Source: Paenibacillus tyrphae
GTDB lineage: Bacteria > Bacillota > Bacilli > Paenibacillales > NBRC-103111
NCBI RefSeq assembly: GCF_000722545.1
Contig: NZ_JNVM01000038.1
Location: forward strand, 22,615 to 86,614
Direction: 5' to 3'
DNA length: 64,000 nucleotides
Of the stretch, positions 57,374 through 64,000 are shown in pieces (the stretch's first letter is position 1; each line of letters begins with the position of its first letter). Made by a program: the position numbers and the translations under genes. The notes under the pieces were generated by a model. It did not search any database. It had not been told where the DNA came from and saw nothing but the letters and a program-made list of their open reading frames with translations.

Positions 57374-58267
57374 TCAAAAAACTCGGCTGCCCTCAATAAT
57401 TTCTGTTGTAGTCATTCGCGTTGCATCATAAATCGTAGCTCCTGTGTTTTTCAAATATTGCTGCACGGTATAGTAGCCAACCGCGTATCCGGCGGCATAG
57501 GAAAGCCCGACAAGTGGATATCCTTGTTCCCTTGCAATCTCATCACCGAACATATAGCTGCTCACTTCGGCAAATCCCTTGACCTCTAACGCTTGACGAA
57601 TGACCTCGATGGAATAGAGCAAGTCTTCTTCCTCGTACGATGTCGCCCAGGGCCCCATCGCATTCTCTCCGTACAGCGTACTGGCAAAAGAATCCGCCAG
57701 ACCTTCTATGATGATGTAATCCCCCACGGTTACGTTGCCGTGATCCCAATCAAAATAAGAAAAGCGAACATTATGATGAAGCTCATGGGCAATAATCGCC
57801 GGGATTCTCGGGATGTTATAGTCGTTGGGATAGATCATCAGTTGAATATAGCCGGGGATTCCTCCAAAGCCGGAGTACCCCTTGGTATATGCAAGCTTGT
57901 GAGGATCGGCTAGATACGCGCCGAAGCGCAGCGATGCAGCGTCTACTCGCAGACCGGCTTCCCCCATTCGATCGAGACAATGAAGCAGCGTATGCTCGGC
58001 TACATGGTTGATATCGATTTTTTCGAGCTTCTTTAAGCCTGCTTGTCCGATGTCCGTCTCTTTCACGTCCAGATACCCCAGCATTTTCGTGGCCATAACC
58101 ACATTGTATGCCCCGGCATGACTTGCCTTCATCGGAACGCGAATCGTCTTCCACATCTCCTCAAAGGGCCCCATCATCGTATACCGAAAGTAATCCTCAC
58201 GTTTTTCTTCGGGCATCGCGAACAACGCTTCATACTGATCCATCGTATTTTCAATAAATAGTTTCAT
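57374..58267 (-). CDS. DUF2268 (YjaZ-like) putative zinc protease
   Basis: A 297-residue soluble protein. The C-terminal part has IIAHELHHNVRFSYF with the zinc motif HExxH and, about 30 residues on, IIEGLADSFASTLYG supplying a third ligand Glu, as in DUF2268 gluzincins. The N-terminal half is unspecific. No signal peptide, so it should act inside the cell. Substrate unknown. ATG behind GGCGGTG; own terminator at 57302-57323. Confidence 0.87.
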   Translation of the reverse strand: MKLFIENTMDQYEALFAMPEEKREDYFRYTMMGPFEEMWKTIRVPMKASHAGAYNVVMATKMLGYLDVKETDIGQAGLKKLEKIDINHVAEHTLLHCLDRMGEAGLRVDAASLRFGAYLADPHKLAYTKGYSGFGGIPGYIQLMIYPNDYNIPRIPAIIAHELHHNVRFSYFDWDHGNVTVGDYIIIEGLADSFASTLYGENAMGPWATSYEEEDLLYSIEVIRQALEVKGFAEVSSYMFGDEIAREQGYPLVGLSYAAGYAVGYYTVQQYLKNTGATIYDATRMTTTEIIEGSRVF

Positions 58268-58328
58268 GATGTTTCACCGCCTTGATCCCTAGAATAAAGG
58301 ATCACGCTGCGTTAGGGTCAAGAAGAAG

Positions 58329-58853
58329 TTACTGTCCGACCTTTTTCAATCGTTCATGAATAAAACCCCTGATTCCCGGATGATTCCTGTACAAGGTCAA
58401 GCTGTATAGGATGGACGATGCGGTGATGGTAGACCAGATCAACCAGTCAGCCGAAAAACGAGTGATTTCATTCGTAAACTGTTCTTGACCTGCATCGAAG
58501 GATGACACTATGGCGGAAAAATTAAACAACAACAAAATAATCACTTTTCCGGCTAGTATCGCAATCCAGCCGATAATATAGGGGTACCCTCCGACCGTAC
58601 ATAATTGGTTATCGCGATAAAACACCTTCGTTTTCTTGGCTTGCCAATATCCGACAACTGCGCCTAAAGCAAGCAGACTGACTAATTCGGCTATAATAAC
58701 GCTGTCCAATTTATCGGGCAGACCGGCATAAGTTCGGATGATCGCCATGATCGGCAGTCCGAGGAGATCGAATCCATCGACCTTTTTGGGGATAAGCTGC
58801 CGAATGATCAGCACAATAACGACGGCAAGGATAATGAGCGCAAATTTATCCAT
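58329..58853 (-). CDS. Membrane protein co-transcribed with TetR regulator
   Basis: A 174-residue protein with four or five helices (FALIILAVVIVLIIRQLIP, SLLALGAVVGYWQ, IIGWIAILAGKVIILLLF, LIWSTITASSILYSL). It resembles CcdC/DUF1453-type small membrane proteins, but the match is not certain. Its ATG overlaps the TetR stop by eight bases, so it belongs to the TetR operon and is probably induced with it. Could act with the divergent exporter. Confidence 0.65.
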   Translation of the reverse strand: MDKFALIILAVVIVLIIRQLIPKKVDGFDLLGLPIMAIIRTYAGLPDKLDSVIIAELVSLLALGAVVGYWQAKKTKVFYRDNQLCTVGGYPYIIGWIAILAGKVIILLLFNFSAIVSSFDAGQEQFTNEITRFSADWLIWSTITASSILYSLTLYRNHPGIRGFIHERLKKVGQ

Positions 58854-59457
58854 CCGCTTGATCCCCTCTTTTTCTCGTTAAGTAATAGTCGATGAGCAGA
58901 TCCACGGTTTCTTCCGGGTACTGCTCCGGGCTTTGAAGCACATGGATGATCAGCCCTTCGATAAAACAATAAACAATCTCCGCTTCCAATTCCCGGTTGC
59001 AGTCCGGTCGAAGATAACCGAGCTCGCCCATAAGATCGACAATCATCCCCATGATATACCTTGTATAATGGTTCATCTGCTGCTGCAGTTCAAGTAGCTC
59101 CGGATTGCTGAAGGACTGCCCGAGAAACGCAACCCACACCCTTCGCTCCGACAGCTCCTCCAGATTGACGGGAACGAGAAATTTCATCAGTCTTCTGATC
59201 GCTTCTTCATCCGTCCCCTGAAAAGCTTTCGTCCGAGTCATGGCTCTCTCATGCACCCGATCCAACACCAGCTTCATGGAGTAATAAATTAATAGATCCT
59301 TCGACGAAAAATGATGCTGGATCATCCCGGCCGAGATGCTGGCTTCATCTGCGATTTGTTGGATCGACGCCTTATCCAATCCATGCTTTAATATCACACG
59401 CCAAGTAGCGGATGCGATCTGGTTTTTCCTCTCCGTAAGATCGACTTTTTTGGGCAT
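58846..59457 (-). CDS. TetR/AcrR-family repressor
   Basis: A 203-residue repressor. HTH in residues about 10-55: RKNQIASATWRVILKHGLDK, then SIQQIADEASISAGMIQHHFSSK, with the long C-terminal dimer domain of the BetI-like type. GAAAGGAG precedes the ATG. Two palindromes (59482-59499, 59515-59532) between it and the divergent MFS exporter gene are evidently its operators, so it should repress both directions and respond to an exported compound. Confidence 0.92.
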   Translation of the reverse strand: MPKKVDLTERKNQIASATWRVILKHGLDKASIQQIADEASISAGMIQHHFSSKDLLIYYSMKLVLDRVHERAMTRTKAFQGTDEEAIRRLMKFLVPVNLEELSERRVWVAFLGQSFSNPELLELQQQMNHYTRYIMGMIVDLMGELGYLRPDCNRELEAEIVYCFIEGLIIHVLQSPEQYPEETVDLLIDYYLTRKRGDQADG

Positions 59458-59481
59458 GGCAAAATGCTCCTTTCATTTTTT

Positions 59482-59532
59482 ACAATATGATTATATTGTT
59501 TTCTTTCGTTTTTTACAATATGGTCATATTGT
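59482..59532. promoter_or_regulatory. Two tandem TetR operators
   Basis: ACAATATGATTATATTGT (59482-59499, seven-base arms) and ACAATATGGTCATATTGT (59515-59532, eight-base arms, extended by five flanking T/A pairs). Their starts are 33 bp apart, three helical turns, so two dimers would bind on one face of the DNA. Confidence 0.85.
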
Positions 59533-59718
59533 AAAAATGCGCTCTGGTTATCGACAGACTCCCGAAATCCTGCTAGAATGCACTATAGATCTCCCCCCTA
59601 TAAAAGAATAAAGGTGAAAAACAATGCTATCCTTTTCCAGATTGAGCAAATGCAAACCCCCGATCCCGTAATTTCTTTGCCGGCTCATTGAGATTTTTGA
59701 ATTATAGGGGGATTGGCT

Positions 59719-60888
59719 GTGCAAAGAAAAATCTCAACACCATCATTATTGCTGTTAATCATTCTTGTGGGTTTCCCGCAAATTAGCGAAACGATCTATA
59801 CACCTTCCTTACCGGATATCGCAAATAGCCTGCATACAACCGGCAATGCGATCCAACTGACACTCAGCATTTATTTTCTCGGTTTCGCCGTTGGCGTTTT
59901 TTGCTGGGGAAGGCTTTCGGATTTCATCGGGCGGCGTCCCGCTATGCTTTGGGGAATTTTGGTTTATGCCCTAGGCAGCTTGGGAAGCTACCTGTCCGGT
60001 TCGGCGGAATGGCTGCTGGCAAGCCGGTTCATTCAAGCTTTTGGCGCCAGCACCGGTTCGGTGGTGACGCAAACCATACTCCGTGAGAGTATCGACGGAG
60101 CCAAGCGTCATGCCGTGTTTGCTCAGATCTCTGCGGCACTTGCCTTTACGCCGGCCATCGGGCCGTTCATTGGCGGATGGGTCGATCAAGCGTTCGGTTT
60201 TAGAGGTGTGTTCTTCACTCTTGTGGTGATGAGCGCCGCCATTTTTACGTACACCTTGTTTTCTCTGCCTGAGACAAGAGTGTCCACGAGCTCCGGTATT
60301 CGTACGTTTTCTGTAGCCAAGCGCTTGGTTTCCGACAGAAGAGTATGGGCATTCGGGTTTCTCATCGGAGCGACAAACGGCATATTGTTCAGTTACTATG
60401 CCGAGGCCCCGTTCATTTTTATCGAGTTTTTTCATATGAGTCCGGGCGTGTTCGGTTTTTTGGGAATTTTCGTGGCACTATCTTCCATCCTCGGTGCGAT
60501 GCTGTCGAAGAAACTGCTGACCCGGGTCCCGGCGGAAAAAATTATTTTTCTTGGTTCCCTCATCACGATGGCGGGAGCCGTAGGTCTCGCCGTTCTTGCA
60601 CTTTGTGGCATAAGCCCTTCCGCAGCAGGATTGGTGCTCATGGTAGCTTCCATCTTTATCCTCCTCCTGGGAATCGGTATGGCTATTCCTAATTGCCTTA
60701 GTCTGGCACTCGTCAATTATGGCGATGTCCTTGGCACCGCGGGCGCTATTTTCGGATTAGGTTATTACGTCGTGGTCAGCCTTATCACCAGCGGGATGAG
60801 TTATCTTCACAACGGTTCGTTAGTCACCATGCCGATGTATTTTCTAGTATTGGCGATTAGTATGGCCCTTGTGAGCAAAAAGCTTTAA
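59719..60888 (+). CDS. MFS exporter, Bcr/CflA type
   Basis: About 389 residues, 12 helices. ETIYTPSLPDIANSLHTTG after TM1 and GRLSDFIGRRPAMLWG between TM2 and TM3 (motif A) are those of Bcr/CflA drug exporters; FIQAFGASTGSVVTQTILR is motif B-like in TM4. Exports bicyclomycin, chloramphenicol or other small compounds in relatives; the substrate here is unknown. GTG at 59719 is chosen, seven bases after AGGGGG. Divergent from, and presumably repressed by, the TetR protein. Hairpin 60896-60929 follows. Confidence 0.9.
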   Translation: MQRKISTPSLLLLIILVGFPQISETIYTPSLPDIANSLHTTGNAIQLTLSIYFLGFAVGVFCWGRLSDFIGRRPAMLWGILVYALGSLGSYLSGSAEWLLASRFIQAFGASTGSVVTQTILRESIDGAKRHAVFAQISAALAFTPAIGPFIGGWVDQAFGFRGVFFTLVVMSAAIFTYTLFSLPETRVSTSSGIRTFSVAKRLVSDRRVWAFGFLIGATNGILFSYYAEAPFIFIEFFHMSPGVFGFLGIFVALSSILGAMLSKKLLTRVPAEKIIFLGSLITMAGAVGLAVLALCGISPSAAGLVLMVASIFILLLGIGMAIPNCLSLALVNYGDVLGTAGAIFGLGYYVVVSLITSGMSYLHNGSLVTMPMYFLVLAISMALVSKKL

Positions 60889-60895
60889 ACATCGG

Positions 60896-60929
60896 GAAGC
60901 CGGTTCTCTCAAAGCAGAGAGTCGGCTTC
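60896..60929 (+). terminator. Hairpin after the MFS gene
   Basis: GAAGCCGGTTCTCT pairs with AGAGAGTCGGCTTC (one mismatch) around six bases; the following TCTCTGCATTTCC is a poor T tract. Confidence 0.6.
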
Positions 60930-60973
60930 TCTGCATTTCCTCGTTAAACGCCCTCGGCCGATGGCAAAAAAAT

Positions 60974-60993
60974 AGGCTCCCGAGGGGGAGCCT
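60974..60993 (-). terminator. Terminator of the stalk-domain protein gene
   Basis: AGGCTCC, six bases, GGAGCCT, followed on the minus strand by ATTTTTTT. Confidence 0.85.
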
Positions 60994-61023
60994 GCTTGAG
61001 CAGTTGTTATTTAAAACATCAAC

Positions 61024-62085
61024 TTAGTTTTCTACAACGATTTTGACGGCTTGGCCGATTGGCGGCAAGCTTTTGGTCAAGATCGGACCATAGAAGGCAT
61101 ACACTTTATCGCCTTTTTTAAGCTGATCTGCGGCAACCGGTTGATTATCCTTCGTTCCGATCACAGGTGTATCCCCTGTTACATTCAGGACTACCGTGTC
61201 ATGCGATCCGTCGCTAAGCTTATTCCCTTTGATCGTAAGACGCGTTGTCCCCTCTGCCGATGAAGTAATCTCCTCGATCTCACCTGCCGTACCTAAAGTT
61301 TGCTGTGTGGCAGGACTTTGTTTCACGATAATCTTTTTCGCATGGGTCATCGGCGGCATGCTCATGGCCATAACCAGACTGTGCTCCGCTTCGATGACCA
61401 TGCCAAGCTGCAGATCGGCAAGCGTCAGCTTCTGGTTCGTGTCGGATACGATCTCCGTTTCGTCAGAAATATTCAATCGTACGCCGTGCCCATAGCCGTT
61501 AAGGCCGATCTCTCCGCCTTTATCGCGGTAGGTAATGCTGGTAACCGTTCCTTGCTTGGTTGTGCTCGCCGCCTGTTCGCCGCTTTCTTGCTTCTTGGAA
61601 TCGATATTGATCGTTCCTGTTGCGTCCGCCTTCACTTGAAGCTTCATCACCTTTTCGAAATAGGACAACGGAACATACGTTTTCTCATTCGTTAACTCCG
61701 GCGCCACCTCGAGCGGAACGAGCATTTTGGCAAAACCGTATTGGTCTTGTCCGATCTGAAGGGTCAGCCATTGGTTGCCTTGAACCAGCTCCAGCGACTG
61801 CGTATCCGGCTTCCAGGTCAGCTTATAACCCAGAGCTTCGGCGGCAGCGCGGATCGGTATCATAATTTCATTTTTAGCGCCTACATAGATCGGGTTCTCT
61901 TCCGGAGAAAATCCTTTTCCATTGATCACAAGAACAAATTTTAGACCGCCGTAGGAATCCTGCGGAGTGGAAGCGGAAATCGGCAGCGGCTTTACCGTCG
62001 CAGGCTCGCTTGGAGCGGCGGATACAACGTTGGTTGCCAGCAGCGCGCCGGCCAGGACAGTTCCGAGTACTTTGAATGGTTTCAT
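61024..62085 (-). CDS. Secreted copper-amine-oxidase N-terminal (stalk) domain protein
   Basis: A 353-residue exported protein. Signal peptide MKPFKVLGTVLAGALLATNV-SAA, then a Cu_amine_oxidN1 stalk domain (about 50-155) with MIPIRAAAEALGYKLTWKPD, WLTLQIGQ and TYVPLSYFEKV. A C-terminal half (about 175-353) has two OB/beta-type repeats with VTSITYRDKGGEI and EEITSSAEGTTRLTI. No oxidase domain. Such proteins are abundant in Paenibacillus cell walls; their role is structural or unknown. AGGAGG precedes the ATG. Methionine-rich MAMSMPPM near residue 243 could bind copper, but this is speculative. Confidence 0.87.
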   Translation of the reverse strand: MKPFKVLGTVLAGALLATNVVSAAPSEPATVKPLPISASTPQDSYGGLKFVLVINGKGFSPEENPIYVGAKNEIMIPIRAAAEALGYKLTWKPDTQSLELVQGNQWLTLQIGQDQYGFAKMLVPLEVAPELTNEKTYVPLSYFEKVMKLQVKADATGTINIDSKKQESGEQAASTTKQGTVTSITYRDKGGEIGLNGYGHGVRLNISDETEIVSDTNQKLTLADLQLGMVIEAEHSLVMAMSMPPMTHAKKIIVKQSPATQQTLGTAGEIEEITSSAEGTTRLTIKGNKLSDGSHDTVVLNVTGDTPVIGTKDNQPVAADQLKKGDKVYAFYGPILTKSLPPIGQAVKIVVEN

Positions 62086-62209
62086 GATGTCATATACCTC
62101 CTGTAATCACCTTATGTAGGATAACAACCCATGGAGCCAATGCTCCATATTTTGTCGTTTACAATCTCCTTGACGTGACTTCCGGCTAAAATGTTGCACG
62201 ACTTAAAAA

Positions 62210-62239
62210 ACACCTGCTCTCTACATGGAGAGCAAGTGT
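62210..62239 (-). terminator. Terminator of the PAT-like GNAT gene
   Basis: ACACCTGCTCTC with GAGAGCAAGTGT (one mismatch pair), followed on the minus strand by six T. The rest of 62086-62209 is empty. Confidence 0.8.
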
Positions 62240-62295
62240 CTAAGGATCATTTATCATATCAATTGGTTATGAAGGGCTGAATTGTTCAAGGAGAG

Positions 62296-62808
62296 CTAAG
62301 TAACAACCCGCTTCCCTACGATGATCAAGTCGCGCTCGACGCCGTCCAATTCGGCGATGCCGGGCAAATGCGCCCATTGCTCGAACCCGAATCGGGCGAA
62401 CAGTTTAAGGCTTGGCTCGTTATGAGCGAAAATAAACCCGAGCAGCGTTTTGACCCCGAGTCTGGGGCATGCGTCGATCGCTTGTTGTAGCAGGTAAGTG
62501 CCGTACCCTTTTCCGCGCGTATCCTCCCGCAAATAAATGCTTACCTCGGCCGTCCCATTGTAAGCAGGTCTGTTGTAGAACGATTGGAAGCTCAGCCAAC
62601 CGCAAATTTCTCCGTTTTTTTCCATGACCCATAACGGCCGGGATATCGACGAATGCTCGTCGAACCATTTCCTTCTGCTTTCGACCGACACCTCCTCGGT
62701 ATCGGCCGTTACCATCCTGCCCGCAACCGTCGAATTATAGATTGCCACAATGGCCGGTAAGTCGTGAAGGGTGGCGTCTCTCATCGTTATCTCACTACTT
62801 GTTGCCAT
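62296..62808 (-). CDS. Phosphinothricin acetyltransferase-like GNAT
   Basis: About 170 residues: MRDATLHDLPAIVAIYN at the start, WLSFQSFYNRPAYNGTAEVS before the acetyl-CoA motif EDTRGKGYGTYLLQQAI, and HNEPSLKLFARFGFEQWAHL. This order is typical of the PAT/MddA group, which acetylates phosphinothricin or methionine sulfoximine-type amino acids; the substrate here is unverified. Start at 62808 (MATSSEITM) since AAAGGATG lies nine bases before it; an ATG 21 bases further upstream has no ribosome site. Confidence 0.85.
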   Translation of the reverse strand: MATSSEITMRDATLHDLPAIVAIYNSTVAGRMVTADTEEVSVESRRKWFDEHSSISRPLWVMEKNGEICGWLSFQSFYNRPAYNGTAEVSIYLREDTRGKGYGTYLLQQAIDACPRLGVKTLLGFIFAHNEPSLKLFARFGFEQWAHLPGIAELDGVERDLIIVGKRVVT

Positions 62809-62980
62809 AGCTGCACATCCTTTCGTCAATGATTATTTACTAAATCAGATCGCTTTTTTGACTATGGAATAAACCGGCCTTTCCTTGGGAAGGATGAATC
62901 AGGAAAAGATTGGCACATCAAGCCGTTTTCATGTCCCCTCTCTCCTCTTCAATCATCCCATAGGAATAAGGAGCAGCGAT

Positions 62981-63352
62981 ATGTACAATTATCAAACAGC
63001 CCGTTCGAAAAAACCGCCGGTTGTGACGTTCGTCCAAGTTCTGATTTACGCTGCCGCACTTTTGAATATCGTTAACGGCTTCTACTCTTTTGGCAGTGCA
63101 GGGATGCTCAAGAAAACATTATGCATAGCCATGATTAGTTTTGGCGTTGCGGCCGTTTGGATCGTGGCTCGCTTGAATTATCCCGAGGAATCCCGTCGCA
63201 AGGCCGCCATCGCGCTTTCTGGCATTCTTATTGCGCTGCGGATCGTGGAGTTCGCCGTCTGGTACAACGTCGGATTTTTGCTTGGCTTGATCTTGCCGGT
63301 CTTCGTCATCTGGAGATTAAACAGCTCCGAAGCAAAAGCCTGGTTTCATTGA
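62981..63352 (+). CDS. Small four-helix membrane protein
   Basis: A 123-residue protein (MYNYQTARSKKPPVVTFVQV) with about four hydrophobic helices covering residues 18-115. ATG at 62981 behind AAGGAGCAGC; the open frame extends upstream but without another good start. Family not recognised. It lies alone between two divergent/convergent GNAT genes. Confidence 0.7.
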   Translation: MYNYQTARSKKPPVVTFVQVLIYAAALLNIVNGFYSFGSAGMLKKTLCIAMISFGVAAVWIVARLNYPEESRRKAAIALSGILIALRIVEFAVWYNVGFLLGLILPVFVIWRLNSSEAKAWFH

Positions 63353-63365
63353 AGCTATAGTTGTG

Positions 63366-63827
63366 TCAAAGAAGCCTTTTCTCCATACATATACTGCTGG
63401 GGCAATCCACGTACTCTCCAAAAGGCTCGATATCGATAAATCCGAATTTCTTGTACAGCGCTATCGATTCGGGCTGCATGGGCCCGGTTTCGAGGAGCAA
63501 GGATGTAAACCCCGTCTGCGCCGCTTCCTGCTCCAAATATGACAAGATACTTGACGCAATCCCTTTATTTCTGAAAGAAGGATCCACGAAAATCCGTTTC
63601 AATTCGGCAGCCTGCGCATCTAGCGGGCGGTAAGCCCCGCAGCCGGCAGCCACACCGTCCCAATAGGCAAGGACGAACACCATCTCATTCACTTTGGCCC
63701 CTTCCAAATCAACGCCAAACACTTCGTCTGCAGGGTACAGCGAATATAAGTAATCGTCCAGTTTGGCTATCAATGCGATCAAATGCTCATTGCTCGGTTC
63801 TACGACTTGTATAGTTAGCGTTTCCAT
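63366..63827 (-). CDS. GNAT-family N-acetyltransferase
   Basis: A 153-residue acetyltransferase. Core strand AAELKRIFVDPSFRNKGIASS contains the acetyl-CoA loop (R-N-K-G-I-A), preceded by GCGAYRPLD and followed by LLLETGPMQPESIALYKKFGF. The group resembles YafP/PanZ-like small GNATs of unknown substrate. GGGGGAG precedes the ATG. Convergent with the small membrane protein gene. Confidence 0.88.
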   Translation of the reverse strand: METLTIQVVEPSNEHLIALIAKLDDYLYSLYPADEVFGVDLEGAKVNEMVFVLAYWDGVAAGCGAYRPLDAQAAELKRIFVDPSFRNKGIASSILSYLEQEAAQTGFTSLLLETGPMQPESIALYKKFGFIDIEPFGEYVDCPSSICMEKRLL

Positions 63828-63924
63828 TCTCTGCTCCCCCGGTATGAAATCTAGTTACGATTATACAGAATCTATTTTCTTCCGGCAACTATCATATCTC
63901 AATTTGTTATATAATATTACATAA

Positions 63925-63951
63925 CGGAGTGATGCTTCCTCTGTCACTCCG
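63925..63951. terminator. Hairpin near the right edge
   Basis: CGGAGTGA and TCACTCCG form a perfect eight-base stem with an eleven-base loop, lacking a T tract. Confidence 0.4.
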
Positions 63952-63978
63952 CCAACTAAAAAAGGCTGTCGGAAAATT

Positions 63979-64000
63979 TGAACTGCACCCCGTCAAGTAG
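63979..64000. mobile_element. Possible insertion-sequence terminus at the window edge
   Basis: The last bases begin TGAACTGCACCCCGTC and continue AAGTAG, which looks like the outer end of an IS3-family (IS150-like) element: TG start followed by a C-rich block and AGTAG. No transposase can be seen, as the window ends. Confidence 0.3.

Noticed and set aside
1..64000. CRISPR arrays, tRNA or rRNA genes, complete transposons, prophage genes
   Set aside because: No regularly spaced repeats, no cloverleaf-like or rRNA-like stretches, and no integrase or transposase frames were seen on either strand.

Overview
The window looks like chromosome from a low-to-mid GC Gram-positive bacterium, most likely Paenibacillus or a close relative. 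The grounds are strong Shine-Dalgarno sites with frequent TTG/GTG starts, an alveolysin-like cholesterol-dependent cytolysin, a copper-amine-oxidase-N stalk protein, sigma-A type promoters, a Bacillus-type Fur box and many families typical of Paenibacillaceae. I see no rRNA, tRNA, CRISPR array or complete transposon. The species is an inference.

Layout. 1-2.8 kb: 5' part of a rifampicin phosphotransferase gene (rph), a DinB-family gene and a decayed aminoglycoside-phosphotransferase-like gene. 2.9-8.4 kb: a minus-strand operon of a membrane-anchored accessory protein, MacB/BceA-type ABC ATPase, FtsX permease, OmpR-type regulator and sensor kinase. 8.6-12.8 kb: a vitamin-B6-flavoured cluster (MocR regulator, BenE-type permease, YggS PLP-homeostasis protein, PNPOx-like protein). 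13.1-14.2 kb: an eight-repeat YVTN propeller. 14.4-20.7 kb: a six-gene operon with two ABC ATPases, a permease fused to a degenerate M1-like domain, a DUF998 membrane protein, an ECF sigma factor and a second membrane protein. 20.9-30.9 kb: accessory genes (GNAT, methyltransferase, uvrA fossil, EamA/MocR divergent pair, second DinB, hydrolase fossil, arginase-family/HxlR pair, MBL hydrolase, quinone oxidoreductase/MmyB pair).

30.9-35.7 kb: the cytolysin, then a Fur-controlled ferrous iron operon feoA-feoB plus a small Cys-rich FeoB partner. 35.7-45.3 kb is the most interesting region: a ten-gene minus-strand operon equivalent to the uncharacterised enterobacterial yhf operon (yhfZ, yhfY, yhfU, yhfT, php, yhfS, yhfX, yhfW) followed directly by its own HPr and Enzyme I. 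It has one strong promoter with an inverted-repeat operator at the start of the transcript and one terminator after ptsI. The PRD protein YhfY is a natural target for HPr phosphorylation, so this looks like a PTS-wired catabolic or biosynthetic pathway of unknown substrate.

45.3-50.2 kb: an Nramp-related (probably Mg2+-type) transporter, a tiny two-gene transcription unit, a TrmB regulator, an L,D-transpeptidase, a YetF/DUF421 fossil and an ArAE-type membrane protein. 50.2-55.6 kb: a complete xanthine-dehydrogenase-type molybdenum hydroxylase operon with XdhC and MobA-like maturation factors. 55.7-64 kb: a small acidic protein, a CPBP protease, a DUF2268 metalloprotease, a TetR/membrane protein pair divergent from a Bcr-type exporter with two tandem palindromic operators, a stalk protein, two GNATs, and at the right edge a possible insertion-sequence end.

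Two themes recur. At least four genes (APH, alpha/beta hydrolase, uvrA, DUF421) survive only as deletion remnants. At least four other genes have their only well-placed Shine-Dalgarno in front of ATT/ATC rather than ATG/GTG/TTG, most convincingly the arginase-family gene.
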